Shown one piece after another: positions 7,980-16,800 of a stretch of DNA of 43,145 nt (position 1 is its first letter; each line of letters begins with the position of its first letter). The notes under the pieces are model-generated. The model did not search any database, was not told the origin of the DNA, and saw only the letters and a program-made list of their open reading frames with translations. Source of the stretch: Nonomuraea longispora. GTDB lineage: Bacteria; Actinomycetota; Actinomycetes; Streptosporangiales; Streptosporangiaceae. A program made the position numbers and the translations under genes. The stretch is from positions 1 through 43,145 of the forward strand of contig NZ_SMJZ01000061.1 of assembly GCF_004348345.1 (NCBI RefSeq). Direction: 5' to 3'.

Positions 7980-8360
7980 GTGACCCCTGACAGTAAGCGC
8001 GGCGACAAGCGCACAGGCAGGCAGGGCGGCAAGCGTGCGGTCCCGCAGGGTGAGCAGTTCTTCACGCCGGGCGCGACCGGCCTGCGCAAGGCCGTCGAGC
8101 AGCGCAGCGCCGTGCCGATGACGTTCCTGTTCACGCAGGTGCCCCGGTGGGTGGCGCCGGCCGTGATGGTGATCCTGCTGCTGGCGGGGTTCGCCGTGAC
8201 CAATCCGCTGGGTGGTGTGGCCGTCCTGCCGGTGATCGCGTTCATCGGGTGGCTGGCCTATCTGTCCTGGCCGTCGCTGACCGTCGGCGGGAAGCTGTTG
8301 CGGGTCGCCATGCTGACCTTTCTCGTCCTGCTCGCGGCGACCCGCTTCGGCGCCTTCTAG
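7980..8360 (+). CDS. Small membrane protein, DUF6703-like
   Basis: This 126-residue protein starts at GTG 7980. A basic cytoplasmic N-terminus (rich in Lys, Arg and Gly, about 1-55) is followed by three hydrophobic segments (about 58-75, 80-100 and 105-123). The arrangement fits the DUF6703 family of actinobacterial membrane proteins of unknown function, recalled from memory. It is divergent from the ABM gene with a 62-bp gap and converges on the ALDH gene. No function can be assigned. Confidence 0.75.
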   Translation: MTPDSKRGDKRTGRQGGKRAVPQGEQFFTPGATGLRKAVEQRSAVPMTFLFTQVPRWVAPAVMVILLLAGFAVTNPLGGVAVLPVIAFIGWLAYLSWPSLTVGGKLLRVAMLTFLVLLAATRFGAF

Positions 8361-8427
8361 AGGGTTCGCCTCAGGGCACCTTGTCCGGTTCCTGGTGGTC
8401 TGGCGGGATCCGTTCTGGGAGAGCGCC

Positions 8428-9957
8428 TCAGGGCAGGAGCGTGTAGTGCGGGAAGTTGCCCGGCAGGCGTTCGCCGTCGGGGCCGCTCGTCGCGGCGCGC
8501 ACCAGCAGCTCGCCGCCGACGAACGCGCCGCGCCACGACGCGCCGAGCCCGCCGAACAGCTCCTCGCGGTCGCCGCGCGAGCGGGGTTTGTTGTGGCCCA
8601 CCTTGAACGCGCGCACCTGGGGTGCGAGGCGGTGGAAGGTCTCCTCCTCGTCGCAGGAGAGGGTGGCGACGAGGGCGCCGTTGCTGGCGTTCATGGCGGC
8701 CAGCAGCTCGGCCTCCGTGTCCACCAGGACGATCGTGTCGACGGGGCCGAACGGCTCGGCGTGGTGCAGGGGTGAGGACGGGGGCGGGTTGAGGATCGCG
8801 GTCGGAGCGAAGTACGCCGAAATATCCTGCCCCGGGAGGAAATGTCCAGACTCGATGGCCGCACGGTGGACCGGCACGCCGCCCCGCGCCACGGCCTCGT
8901 CCACCTGGTCGGCCAGCTCCTTGGCCTTCGAGGCGTTGATCAGAGGGCCGAAGGCGAGCTCCGGCAGCGGGTCGTCCGGCTCGGCCACCGCGAGCGGATG
9001 ACCGAAGCGCAGCGACCCCACGGCCGACAGGTACGCCCCCAGGAACTCGTGGAACGCCGACCGCTGCACCACGAACCGCGGATAGGCGGTGCACCGCTGC
9101 TTGGCGTAGTCGAACGACGCCCGGATCTGCGTCGTGAGCAGGTCCCAGTCGCCGTACTCCCACACCCCCCAGCAGTTCAGCCCTTCCTGCTCCAGCACGT
9201 GCCGGCGCCCGAGGTCGGCCAGCGAGGTCGCCACCTTGGCCCCCGCGTCCCTGCCGCCCACGAACGACACGCAGCCCAGCGCGCGCCCGGCCACCAGCAC
9301 CGGCGACAGCTCGGCCCCTCCCCCGCTGACCAGCGTGAACGGCAGCCCTTCCCGCACGGCCAGCGCGCAGGCCAGCGTGAGGCAGCACAATCCGCCGTCC
9401 GTGGGCGTCTTGGCGATCACCGCGTTGCCGGCCAGCGCCTGCACGAGCATGGCGTGCATGAGCACGCTCATCGGATAGTTCCAGCTCGCGATGTTGCTGA
9501 CCGGGCCGGGCAGCGGCGTGCGTCCCGCGACCATGCGGTCGATTTCGTCGAGGTACCAGCGCACGCCGTCCAGGCAGCGGTCCACGTCGGCACACGCCGT
9601 CTTCCACGGCTTGCCGATCTCCCAGACCAGCAGCAGGGCGAGCAGGTCGCGGTGCGCGGCCATGGACTCGACGGCCGCCGCGACCATCGCCTTGCGCTCG
9701 GCCATCGGCAGGTAGCGCCACCGGTTGTGCTCCTCCACCGCGCCCGCCACCGCCCGCGCGGCCCCGGCGCGGTCGAGCCGCGGCAGGCCGGCGATGGCGG
9801 TGCCGTCGAGCGGCGAGAACCCCGGCACGGGACGACCGTCGCGGCGCCACATGCCGCCCCAGTGGTTCAGCACGCGGTCGTCGTGGAAGGCCTCAGGGGC
9901 CGCCGCGTGGCATCGGTCATAGGCGTCCTGCCAGGCCGTACCCGGTTTGAGCTGCAT
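8428..9957 (-). CDS. Aldehyde dehydrogenase family protein at the end of the glyoxylate operon
   Basis: This is an NAD(P)-dependent aldehyde dehydrogenase of 509 residues. The start is the ATG at 9957, 11 bp after the gcl stop; the longer open frame upstream would run into gcl. All catalytic positions are recognisable: Asn160 in SWNYP, a general-base Glu256 in VLEQEGLN, the nucleophile Cys289 in AKQRCTA, and the EPFGPV motif. The motifs deviate from the usual ELGGK and GQxC forms, so this is an outlying subfamily. As last gene of sucCD-hyi-glxR-gcl it probably oxidises a small aldehyde such as tartronate semialdehyde or glycolaldehyde, or acts on a CoA ester (inference). The substrate cannot be read from the sequence. 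Confidence 0.9.
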   Translation of the reverse strand: MQLKPGTAWQDAYDRCHAAAPEAFHDDRVLNHWGGMWRRDGRPVPGFSPLDGTAIAGLPRLDRAGAARAVAGAVEEHNRWRYLPMAERKAMVAAAVESMAAHRDLLALLLVWEIGKPWKTACADVDRCLDGVRWYLDEIDRMVAGRTPLPGPVSNIASWNYPMSVLMHAMLVQALAGNAVIAKTPTDGGLCCLTLACALAVREGLPFTLVSGGGAELSPVLVAGRALGCVSFVGGRDAGAKVATSLADLGRRHVLEQEGLNCWGVWEYGDWDLLTTQIRASFDYAKQRCTAYPRFVVQRSAFHEFLGAYLSAVGSLRFGHPLAVAEPDDPLPELAFGPLINASKAKELADQVDEAVARGGVPVHRAAIESGHFLPGQDISAYFAPTAILNPPPSSPLHHAEPFGPVDTIVLVDTEAELLAAMNASNGALVATLSCDEEETFHRLAPQVRAFKVGHNKPRSRGDREELFGGLGASWRGAFVGGELLVRAATSGPDGERLPGNFPHYTLLP

Positions 9958-9968
9958 GAGAGCTCCTC

Positions 9969-11690
9969 TCAGTCGGACCAGTCGGCGGTGATGAGCTCGG
10001 GCAGCGGCTCGAACTCCTTGATCTCGTCGAGCGAGGGGCCCATGGCGGCGTTGGCCTCGCGTTCGACCATCACCTCCACCAGCACCGGCACCCGCTCCCG
10101 CGCCGACGCGGCCGACGCCCACGCCAGCGCGTCCGGCAGGTCACCCGGCAGCTCCACGCGACGCGCCGGGCAGCCGAACGCCTCCATGGCCTTGACATGG
10201 TCGATGCCGCCCTCCCCGTAGTGCAGGTCCACGGCGAAGTTCATGCCGTACGGGATCTCGGCCTGCCGTATGAGGCCCAGATACTCGTTGTTGATCATCA
10301 CGATGACGAACGGGATGCGGTACTGGGCGGCCACCGCGACCTCCTCCATCAGGAACTGGAAGGAGTAGTCGCCCACCACGGCCACCACCTGCCGCTCGGG
10401 ATGTGCGCACTTGACGCCCATGGCCGCGGGCACCTCCCAGCCCAGCGGCCCCGCCTGCCCGCAGACCAGGTAGCGGCGCGGCAGGTAGGTCGTCTGGAAC
10501 TGCCCCGACCAGATCTGGTAGAGCCCGATGGCGGTAACGAACGTGGTGTCCCTGCCGAAATACGCGTTGATCTCCTTGAACACCCTGGGCGGCTTGATCG
10601 GCACGTCGTCGAAGTCGTCGCGGCGGGCCATCGTACGGCGCAGGTCGGCGACCTTGCGCACCCATTTGCCGGGCTCCTTCGGCCCGCCGCGCCCGCGCGC
10701 CTCGGCCAGCAGGTCGGCGAGCACCGGTTTGGCGTGGCCGACGATCCCCAGGTCGGGTTCGAGGACCCGGCCGAGCTGCATGGGCTCGATGTCCACGTGC
10801 ACGAATTTGCGCCCGCGACGGTAGACGTCGAGGTCGCCGGTGTGCCGGTCGCCGAAGCGGGCGCCGACGGCGAGCACCAGGTCGCTTTCCAGGAACGCGG
10901 CGTTGCCCCATCGAGTCTGCGTCTGGATGCCGGGCATTCCGGCGAACAGCGGGTGGTCCTCGGGGAAGGCGCCCTTGCCCATGAGCGTCACGTGCACCGG
11001 CACCTGGAGGTGCTCGGCCAGCGCGCGCAGCTCGTCGCAGGCGTCGGCGATGATCACGCCGCCGCCGGCCAGGATGACGGGTCGCTTGGCCGCCGTCAGC
11101 AGGTCCATGGCCCTGCGCACGGCTCCGGGCAGCGGGCGTGGGGTCTCGACGGGCAGCGGCGCGTCCACGTCGCGGTCGTACAGGCAGGTGCCGCGCTGGA
11201 CGTCGATCGGCAGGTCGATGAGCACCGGCCCCGGCCGGCCCGACCGCGCGACCCTGAACGCCTCGCGGAACACCCACGGCGCCTGGGCGGGCTCCTTGAG
11301 CTGCACCGCCCACTTGGTCACGGGCCGGGCGATCTCCACGATGTCGACCGCCTGGAAAGCCTCCTGGTGCAGTTTCGAGGTGGCCGCCTGGCCGGTGACG
11401 CAGATCATCGGGATCGAGTCGGCCATCGCCGTGTAGAGACCCGTGATCATGTTGGTGCCCGCGGGGCCTGACGTGCCGATGCAGACGCCCACGTTCCCCG
11501 TCACCCTGGCCCAGCCGTCGGCCGCGTGGGTGCCGCCCTCTTCGTGGCGTACCGTGATGTGCCGGATCGAGCTGTTCTGGAGTGCCGCGTAGAGCGGCAG
11601 GATGGCCGCGCCCGGGATGCCGAAGACGGTGTCCACGCCCTCCGACTCCAGCACCGCGACCACGGCCTCCATGCAGGGAATGCGAGTCAT
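9969..11690 (-). CDS. gcl: Glyoxylate carboligase
   Basis: This TPP-dependent enzyme condenses two glyoxylate molecules to tartronate semialdehyde and CO2. The 573 residues align along their length with E. coli Gcl as I remember it, sharing TSGPAGT, FQAVDI, GRPGPVLIDLP, CGQAGPLGW and NNEYLGLIRQ. Residue 50 is Glu in VRHEEGGTHAADG, whereas E. coli Gcl is known for a Val (Val51) at this TPP-activating position. The start overlaps the glxR stop (ATGA). Downstream reduction by GlxR would give glycerate. The context of hyi, glxR and oxalate genes makes Gcl more likely than acetolactate synthase. Confidence 0.95.
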   Translation of the reverse strand: MTRIPCMEAVVAVLESEGVDTVFGIPGAAILPLYAALQNSSIRHITVRHEEGGTHAADGWARVTGNVGVCIGTSGPAGTNMITGLYTAMADSIPMICVTGQAATSKLHQEAFQAVDIVEIARPVTKWAVQLKEPAQAPWVFREAFRVARSGRPGPVLIDLPIDVQRGTCLYDRDVDAPLPVETPRPLPGAVRRAMDLLTAAKRPVILAGGGVIIADACDELRALAEHLQVPVHVTLMGKGAFPEDHPLFAGMPGIQTQTRWGNAAFLESDLVLAVGARFGDRHTGDLDVYRRGRKFVHVDIEPMQLGRVLEPDLGIVGHAKPVLADLLAEARGRGGPKEPGKWVRKVADLRRTMARRDDFDDVPIKPPRVFKEINAYFGRDTTFVTAIGLYQIWSGQFQTTYLPRRYLVCGQAGPLGWEVPAAMGVKCAHPERQVVAVVGDYSFQFLMEEVAVAAQYRIPFVIVMINNEYLGLIRQAEIPYGMNFAVDLHYGEGGIDHVKAMEAFGCPARRVELPGDLPDALAWASAASARERVPVLVEVMVEREANAAMGPSLDEIKEFEPLPELITADWSD

Positions 11691-12547
11691 CCATTCAGCC
11701 TTTCGATCACTTTGAGCAGGGCGGAGTGGTCGAGCGAGCCGTGGCCCTGCGCCCTGGCCGCCGCCATGAGCTGGGCGATCTGACCGGTGAGCGGCAGGCT
11801 CACCCCGGCCTCGCGGGCTGCGGCGACGGCGATGCCCATGTCCTTGTGGTGCAGGTCGATGCGGAACCCCGGGGCGAACTCGCGTCTGACCATGGTGTGC
11901 CGTTTGAGATCGAGGATCCTGGAGCCCGCCAGGCCGGCCGCGAGCACGTCCAGGCCGGCGACCGGGTCCACGCCCGAGGCCTCCAGCAGCACGATGGCCT
12001 CCGACACGAGCCCGTACACGCCGCCGACGACGAGCTGGTTGGCCGCCTTGACGGTCTGGCCGGCGCCCGCGGGGCCGACGTGCACCACGGTCGTGCCGAG
12101 GCTGCCCAGCACCGGCCTGGCCGCCTCGACGTCCTCGGTGGCGCCACCCACCATGATCGACAGGGTGCCGTCGATCGCGCCGCGCTCGCCGCCGCTGACG
12201 GGGGCGTCCAGCGCCCGCACCCCGGCGGCCGCCGCCCGGCGGGCCACCTCGCGGGAGGTCTCCGGCCTGATGGTGCTCATGTCGACGTAGAGCAGGTTCG
12301 GCCTGCCGTACTCGACGACCAGCGGCGCGACCTCCTCCACCTGCGGCGAGTCGGGCAGCATGGTGATCACGACGTCCGCGCCGGCGACCGCGTCGACCAC
12401 GCTCGCCGCGCCCTTGCCGCCCAGCCCGGCGAGCCGCTCGACCCGCTCGGCGCCGAGGTCGTACCCGGTCACGGTGTGCCCGGCCTTGACGAGGTTGGCG
12501 GCCATGGGGCTGCCCATGATCCCCAGGCCGACGAAGCCGATGTTCAT
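11687..12547 (-). CDS. glxR: Tartronate semialdehyde (2-hydroxy-3-oxopropionate) reductase
   Basis: This 286-residue enzyme of the beta-hydroxyacid dehydrogenase family reduces tartronate semialdehyde to glycerate with NAD(P)H. The Rossmann motif GFVGLGIMGSPMA is at the N-terminus. The substrate-binding DAPVSGGERGA and the catalytic Lys in GQTVKAANQ follow, then the conserved helical C-terminal domain. It overlaps hyi and gcl by 4 bp on either side, the classical order for glyoxylate use through the glycerate pathway. The name garR is equally applicable. Confidence 0.95.
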   Translation of the reverse strand: MNIGFVGLGIMGSPMAANLVKAGHTVTGYDLGAERVERLAGLGGKGAASVVDAVAGADVVITMLPDSPQVEEVAPLVVEYGRPNLLYVDMSTIRPETSREVARRAAAAGVRALDAPVSGGERGAIDGTLSIMVGGATEDVEAARPVLGSLGTTVVHVGPAGAGQTVKAANQLVVGGVYGLVSEAIVLLEASGVDPVAGLDVLAAGLAGSRILDLKRHTMVRREFAPGFRIDLHHKDMGIAVAAAREAGVSLPLTGQIAQLMAAARAQGHGSLDHSALLKVIERLNG

Positions 12548-13308
12548 GTGCGCCTCCAGTCGAATGCGCCCGGCCCCTCGTGCCGGTACTCCAGGCCGAC
12601 GTGGCCGCGGTAGCCCGCGGCCGTCAGCCGCGCGAAGATCTCCTGGTACGGCATGCGCCCGCTGCCCGGCCGTCCCCTGCCGGGGTCGTCGGCGATCTGT
12701 ACGTGGCCGAAACGTCCCGCGTGCCCGTCGATGAGCGCGAGCACGTCCTCGCCCATCCGGTGCAGGTGGTAGAGGTCGGCCAGGAAGGCCACGTTGTCCC
12801 TGCCGGCCTCGTCGATCAGGTCGAACGCCGCCCGCGACGACGTGATCGGGTATTTCGGGTTCTCGTGGGAGTTGAGCGCTTCGACGACCACGGTCGCGCC
12901 GATCCCCGCCGCCGCGTCCGCCGCCCTGCGCAGGTTCGCCACGGCCAGGTCCCTGTCGGTGCCCGGGCCGTTGCCGTACAACGCGTTGAGCACCCCGCAG
13001 CCCAGCTCGCCCGCCAGCCGGACCGCGACGTCGATGTTGGCCTGGAACCTGGCCGAGTCGCCCGGCCTGGCCAGCAGCCCGCGATCGCCGGCCGCCATGT
13101 CACCGGCGTCGAAGTTGAGCCCGGTGAGACGCACTCCGGCGTCCTCTACGGCCTTGCGCAGCGCCGCGAGCTCGGCATCGCCGGGTTCGGGGCCGTCGAA
13201 CGGCCACCACAGCTCCACGGCGTCGAACCCCGCCTTGGCCGCCGCGGCCGGACGTTCGAGCAACGGCAGGTCGGTCAGGAGAATGGACAGATTGACGGCG
13301 AACTTCAC
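12544..13308 (-). CDS. hyi: Hydroxypyruvate isomerase
   Basis: This TIM-barrel sugar-isomerase-like protein of 254 residues interconverts hydroxypyruvate and tartronate semialdehyde. It begins [16 protein letters not shown] from a GTG at 13308 that overlaps the sucD stop (GTGA). The conserved metal and catalytic Glu residues are visible in [11 protein letters not shown] and [11 protein letters not shown], with the metal-site segment [12 protein letters not shown] between them. The place between sucD and glxR fits a single operon that feeds glyoxylate into glycerate. Confidence 0.94.
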   Translation of the reverse strand: MKFAVNLSILLTDLPLLERPAAAAKAGFDAVELWWPFDGPEPGDAELAALRKAVEDAGVRLTGLNFDAGDMAAGDRGLLARPGDSARFQANIDVAVRLAGELGCGVLNALYGNGPGTDRDLAVANLRRAADAAAGIGATVVVEALNSHENPKYPITSSRAAFDLIDEAGRDNVAFLADLYHLHRMGEDVLALIDGHAGRFGHVQIADDPGRGRPGSGRMPYQEIFARLTAAGYRGHVGLEYRHEGPGAFDWRRT

Positions 13309-14180
13309 GACGACACCCCGGCGCGGAGGAGACGGGCCGTTTCGGAGGGGGTGCGGCCGACGCGGACGCCGACGGCCTCCAGAGCCTCCTTCTTGGCCTG
13401 GGCGGTGCCGGACGAGCCGGACACGATCGCGCCCGCGTGCCCCATGGTCCTGCCCTCCGGCGCGGTGAAGCCGGCGACGTAGGCGATGACGGGCTTGGTG
13501 ACGTTCGCCGCGATGTAGGCGGCGGCCCGTTCCTCGGCGTCGCCGCCGATCTCGCCGATCATGACGATCGCGTCGGTGCCGGGGTCGTCTTGGAACGCCT
13601 TGAGGCAGTCGATGTGGGTGGTGCCGACGACCGGGTCGCCGCCGATGCCGACGGCGGTGGAGAAGCCGAGGTCGCGCAGCTCGTACATCAGCTGGTACGT
13701 CAGCGTGCCCGACTTCGAGACCAGCCCGATGCGCCCGGCGGAGGTGATGTCGGCGGGGATGATGCCGGCCGACGACTGGCCGGGGCTGATCAGGCCGGGG
13801 CAGTTGGGCCCGATGATCCTGGTGCGGCCGCTCGCCAGGGCGCGGAAACGTACGGCGTCATGCACGGGGACGCCCTCGGTGATGACCACGCACAGCGGGA
13901 TGCCCGCCTCGACGGCCTCCTCCACGGCGGAGCCGGTGAAGCGGGGCGGCACGAACACCACGGAGACGTCCGCCCCCGTCTCGGCCATCGCCTCGGCCAC
14001 GGAGCCGAAGACCGGCACCGCGCGTTCGCCGAAGTCCAGCGAGCGCCCGCCCTTTCCGGGGGTCACCCCGGCCACGATGTCGGTGCCCGCGGCGAGCATG
14101 CGGGCCGTGTGCCTGCTGCCTTCCGCGCCTGTCATGCCCTGCACGAGCACCCGGCTGTCCTTGGTCAGGAAGATCGCCAT
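13305..14180 (-). CDS. sucD: Succinyl-CoA ligase alpha subunit-like protein
   Basis: This 291-residue NDP-forming CoA ligase alpha subunit starts at the ATG at 14180, sharing one base with the sucC stop (TGATG). The N-terminal CoA-binding Rossmann domain shows [13 protein letters not shown] and VTPGKGG. The phospho-accepting His is in [13 protein letters not shown], and [11 protein letters not shown] is the SucD form of the loop. As a second, pathway-linked sucCD it may regenerate succinyl-CoA for CoA transfer onto oxalate. It could also activate another diacid such as malate (both inference). Sequence alone does not tell succinate from malate specificity. Confidence 0.92.
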   Translation of the reverse strand: MAIFLTKDSRVLVQGMTGAEGSRHTARMLAAGTDIVAGVTPGKGGRSLDFGERAVPVFGSVAEAMAETGADVSVVFVPPRFTGSAVEEAVEAGIPLCVVITEGVPVHDAVRFRALASGRTRIIGPNCPGLISPGQSSAGIIPADITSAGRIGLVSKSGTLTYQLMYELRDLGFSTAVGIGGDPVVGTTHIDCLKAFQDDPGTDAIVMIGEIGGDAEERAAAYIAANVTKPVIAYVAGFTAPEGRTMGHAGAIVSGSSGTAQAKKEALEAVGVRVGRTPSETARLLRAGVSS

Positions 14181-15310
14181 CACGCACCTGCCGCGAGTCT
14201 GGCCGCCGTCTCGGCGGCGCCGTCCATGGTGGAGACCTGGCGGACGGCCGGGTGCCTGGCGTCGCTGAGGATGCGCCGGCCCACCTCGGCGTTGTTGCCG
14301 TCCAGCCGTACGACGATGGGCCTGCCGTGGCCGCGTTCGCCGAGGAGTTCGAGTGCGGTGACGATGCCGCTGGCCACCGCGTCGCAGGCCGTGATGCCGC
14401 CGAAGACGTTGACCAGCACCGAGCGCACGTCGGGGTCGGCCAGGATGATCTCCAGCCCGTCGGCCATGACCTTGGCGGACGCGCCGCCGCCGATGTCGAG
14501 GAAGTTGGCGGGGGCGGCCCCCGCCCCCGCGACCACGTCGAGCGTGCTCATGACGAGGCCGGCCCCGTTGCCGATCACGCCGACGCGTCCGTCCAGTTTG
14601 ACGTAGTTGAGTCCTTTGGCCCGGGCGCGGGCCTCCAGGCCGTCCGCCTGTTCCTCCGGCTCCCGTGAGTGCCGGAACGCGGCGTTGTCGTCCAGGGTCA
14701 CCTTGCCGTCGAGCGCCACGATGCGCTGGTCGGTGGTGCAGATCAGCGGGTTCACCTCGACCAGCAGGGCGTCCTCCGCGACCAGCACCCGCCACAGCTG
14801 CTCCAGCACCCCGGCCGCCTGCTCGGGCAGGCCCGCCTTGGCGGCGAGAGCCCGCGCGGTCTCCGCGTCCACCCCGGACACCGGGTCGACGGGCAGCTTC
14901 ACCAGAGCGTCGGGGTCGGTGGCGGCGAGCTCCTCGATCTCCATGCCTCCCTGGCTCGACACCATGGCCAGGAACCCGCCCTCGGCCCGGTCGACCAGGA
15001 AGGCCGCGTAGTACTCCTCGAACGGCACGGTCGCGGTCTCGACCAGCACGGCGCGCGCGACGTGCCCCTTGATGTCCATGCCGAGGACGCGGTCGGCCTC
15101 CACCTCCGCGGTGACCGGCCCCGCCGCGCTCCTGATGCCACCCGCCTTGCCGCGCCCACCGGTCTTCACCTGGGCCTTGATGACAACGGGCGCGTTCAGC
15201 TCGGCCGCGATCGCGCCGGCTTGCGCGGGGGTGGTGGCGACCCTGCCGGCGGGGACCGGGATCCCGTGACGCCCGAAGAGCTCCTTCGCCTGGAATTCGT
15301 ACAGGTCCAT
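14180..15310 (-). CDS. sucC: Succinyl-CoA ligase beta subunit-like protein
   Basis: This 376-residue ATP-grasp subunit begins [20 protein letters not shown], the canonical SucC start, behind an AAAGGAGG ribosome site. The ATP-grasp residues lie in [17 protein letters not shown]. The ligase domain includes [28 protein letters not shown] and [14 protein letters not shown]. It is the first gene of the operon sucC-sucD-hyi-glxR-gcl-ALDH. Its promoter faces that of the MFS gene across a region with two copies of the CATAC-N-GTATG palindrome. Housekeeping sucCD normally sits elsewhere, so this copy is probably dedicated to oxalate/glyoxylate metabolism (inference). Confidence 0.93.
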   Translation of the reverse strand: MDLYEFQAKELFGRHGIPVPAGRVATTPAQAGAIAAELNAPVVIKAQVKTGGRGKAGGIRSAAGPVTAEVEADRVLGMDIKGHVARAVLVETATVPFEEYYAAFLVDRAEGGFLAMVSSQGGMEIEELAATDPDALVKLPVDPVSGVDAETARALAAKAGLPEQAAGVLEQLWRVLVAEDALLVEVNPLICTTDQRIVALDGKVTLDDNAAFRHSREPEEQADGLEARARAKGLNYVKLDGRVGVIGNGAGLVMSTLDVVAGAGAAPANFLDIGGGASAKVMADGLEIILADPDVRSVLVNVFGGITACDAVASGIVTALELLGERGHGRPIVVRLDGNNAEVGRRILSDARHPAVRQVSTMDGAAETAARLAAGA

Positions 15311-15331
15311 TCGAGCCTCCTTTGTAGACGG

Positions 15332-15342
15332 TATACCGTATG
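15332..15342. promoter_or_regulatory. Putative GntR operator, site 1 (sucC side)
   Basis: TATACCGTATG matches the recurrent CATAC-N-GTATG palindrome at 10 of 11 positions. Its flank GTATGGAATATCC (15338-15350) is the exact inverse of GGATATTCCATAC at site 2 (15384-15396). It lies 22 bp upstream of the sucC start. Confidence 0.65.
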
Positions 15343-15383
15343 GAATATCCCTCGTCTAGGGTCTCGACAGGGAGCCGTCTACT

Positions 15384-15410
15384 GGATATTCCATACAGTA
15401 TGGAGAATCC
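15384..15410. promoter_or_regulatory. Putative GntR operator and promoter, site 2 (MFS side)
   Basis: The core CCATACAGTATGG (15391-15403) is a perfect palindrome. Outer arms GGAT and ATCC extend it to 27 bp. GATATT at 15385-15390 could be a -10 box, which would place the transcript start at or very near the MFS ATG at 15400, inside the operator. Centre-to-centre distance to site 1 is 60 bp. Confidence 0.65.
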
Positions 15411-16713
15411 AGTCAGAGACTGGCGCGGCCGCTCGTACCTTCCCGGGCCCGTCCCCGCCGACCGCACGCGCATGTTCCGGCTGGCCTGGGCCGCGATGGC
15501 CGCGATCAGCCCGCTCCAGTACGGCTACGCCGCGCTGCTCGCCCAGAAAGGCGCCGGGCTGACCCTGCTGGCCGTCTGGATCGCCTGTCAGGCGGCGGGC
15601 GCGCTGCCCGCCCTGCACTTGGTGCGGCGCGGGCGCCTCAGCGTACGCGTGAGCCTTGCGCTCGGGGCCGCGCTGAGCGGGCTCGGCCTCGTCACGGCCG
15701 CCCTCACGAGCGGCGCGTCGCTCGCCGCGGCCGGGCAGGCGGCGCTCGCGGGCGGCGGCCCCGTGAGTCCGGCCGCCCTCGTCGGCTACGGGCTGCTCGG
15801 CGGGCTGGGCGCGGGCCTGGTCTACGGCGTCTGCGGCGAGGTGGTCTCCTCCTGGTTCCCCGAGCGCCCCGCCGCCCGGGTCGGCCTGATCACCGGCGCC
15901 TTCGGGTACGGGGCCGTGCCGCTGCTGGTCTGGGCCGGGATCGCCCCCGACGCCACGCCGGCCGCCTTCCTGACCGCCGCGGCCGTCGCCGTGGCCGTCA
16001 TCGGGACGGCGGCCCGCCACCTGCGGCTGCCCCCGGCCCTGTGGTGGCCCGCCGACGTGGACCCGCGTACGCACGCCCTCGACGCCGCGCGGCTGCGCGT
16101 CACCCCGGAGGCGGCCAAGCAGTTCCTGCTCGCCCAGGCGCTGCGCACGAGGACGTTGCCCGCGCTCGCCCTGATCCTGACGTGCGCCGGCGCCGTGTCG
16201 GTCTTCGACGTGATCGTGGTCGCGGGCACGGGGACGTGGGGCGCGGTGGCCCTCATGGTGGCGCTGAACGGCGCCAGCAGGGCGGTGGCCATGCGCTGCT
16301 CGGAGTTGTTCGGCCGCAGGCGGGTGCTGGCCGCCGTGCTGGGCGCGCTCGCGGCCGGCCAGGTGCTGCTGACCGCCGGCGGCGCGCACGTGGGCGGCCT
16401 CCCCGGGCCGGCGAACGTCAGCGCTCCCCTGCTCTGGCTCGGCGCGATCGCGGCCGGGCTGGGCGGCGGCGCCTTCTACCCGCTGCTCGCCAGCCTCGTA
16501 CGCGAGTTCTTCGGCACCGAGCGGGCCGGCGAGATCCACGCCGTCATCTACAGCGCCAAGGCCCTGGCAGGTGTCGGCGCCGTGGCCCTGGCCACGGCGG
16601 CACTGGCCGCCCCCGGCGCCGCGCTGCTGGTCGCCGCCGTCCTGGCCGCGCTGCCCGCGCTGGCCGCCTCCCGCCTGCGTCTACCCGGCCTGCCCGCGAC
16701 GATCCCCCTGTGA
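15400..16713 (+). CDS. MFS carrier of the oxalate/formate antiporter (OFA) type
   Basis: This 437-residue protein has about twelve membrane segments. The N-terminal [11 protein letters not shown] and [12 protein letters not shown], then [20 protein letters not shown] followed by a Pro/Arg-rich loop, resemble OFA-family members such as OxlT and actinobacterial relatives. The ATG at 15400 lies inside an operator and has no ribosome site, so the message is probably leaderless; an in-frame ATG at 15340 is less likely. In this context oxalate import, perhaps in exchange for formate or in symport, is the likely role (inference). The next gene encodes the regulator. Confidence 0.85.
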   Translation: MENPVRDWRGRSYLPGPVPADRTRMFRLAWAAMAAISPLQYGYAALLAQKGAGLTLLAVWIACQAAGALPALHLVRRGRLSVRVSLALGAALSGLGLVTAALTSGASLAAAGQAALAGGGPVSPAALVGYGLLGGLGAGLVYGVCGEVVSSWFPERPAARVGLITGAFGYGAVPLLVWAGIAPDATPAAFLTAAAVAVAVIGTAARHLRLPPALWWPADVDPRTHALDAARLRVTPEAAKQFLLAQALRTRTLPALALILTCAGAVSVFDVIVVAGTGTWGAVALMVALNGASRAVAMRCSELFGRRRVLAAVLGALAAGQVLLTAGGAHVGGLPGPANVSAPLLWLGAIAAGLGGGAFYPLLASLVREFFGTERAGEIHAVIYSAKALAGVGAVALATAALAAPGAALLVAAVLAALPALAASRLRLPGLPATIPL

Positions 16714-16800
16714 TGAGACTCACGACCATGGACAACGCGCGGCCGGTATGCTGTAGGCAGTCGACTAAAAACTTTTCAGCTCAGTCCTGGAGACGTGCCC

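Noticed and set aside
8368..8437. Direct repeat CGCCTCAGGGCA at 8368 and 8426.
   Set aside because: Two short GC-rich copies are not beyond chance and mark no mobile element.
14180..15310. Malate-CoA ligase (mtkAB) instead of SucCD.
   Set aside because: The sucD loop [11 protein letters not shown] and sucC start resemble SucCD more than recalled MtkAB, and no malyl-CoA lyase is in the window. It is kept only as an alternative.
13305..15473. A 722-codon open frame on the minus strand covering sucD and sucC.
   Set aside because: Only the part from 14180 down encodes SucD. The rest is an out-of-frame reading of sucC, which has its own perfect start and ribosome site.
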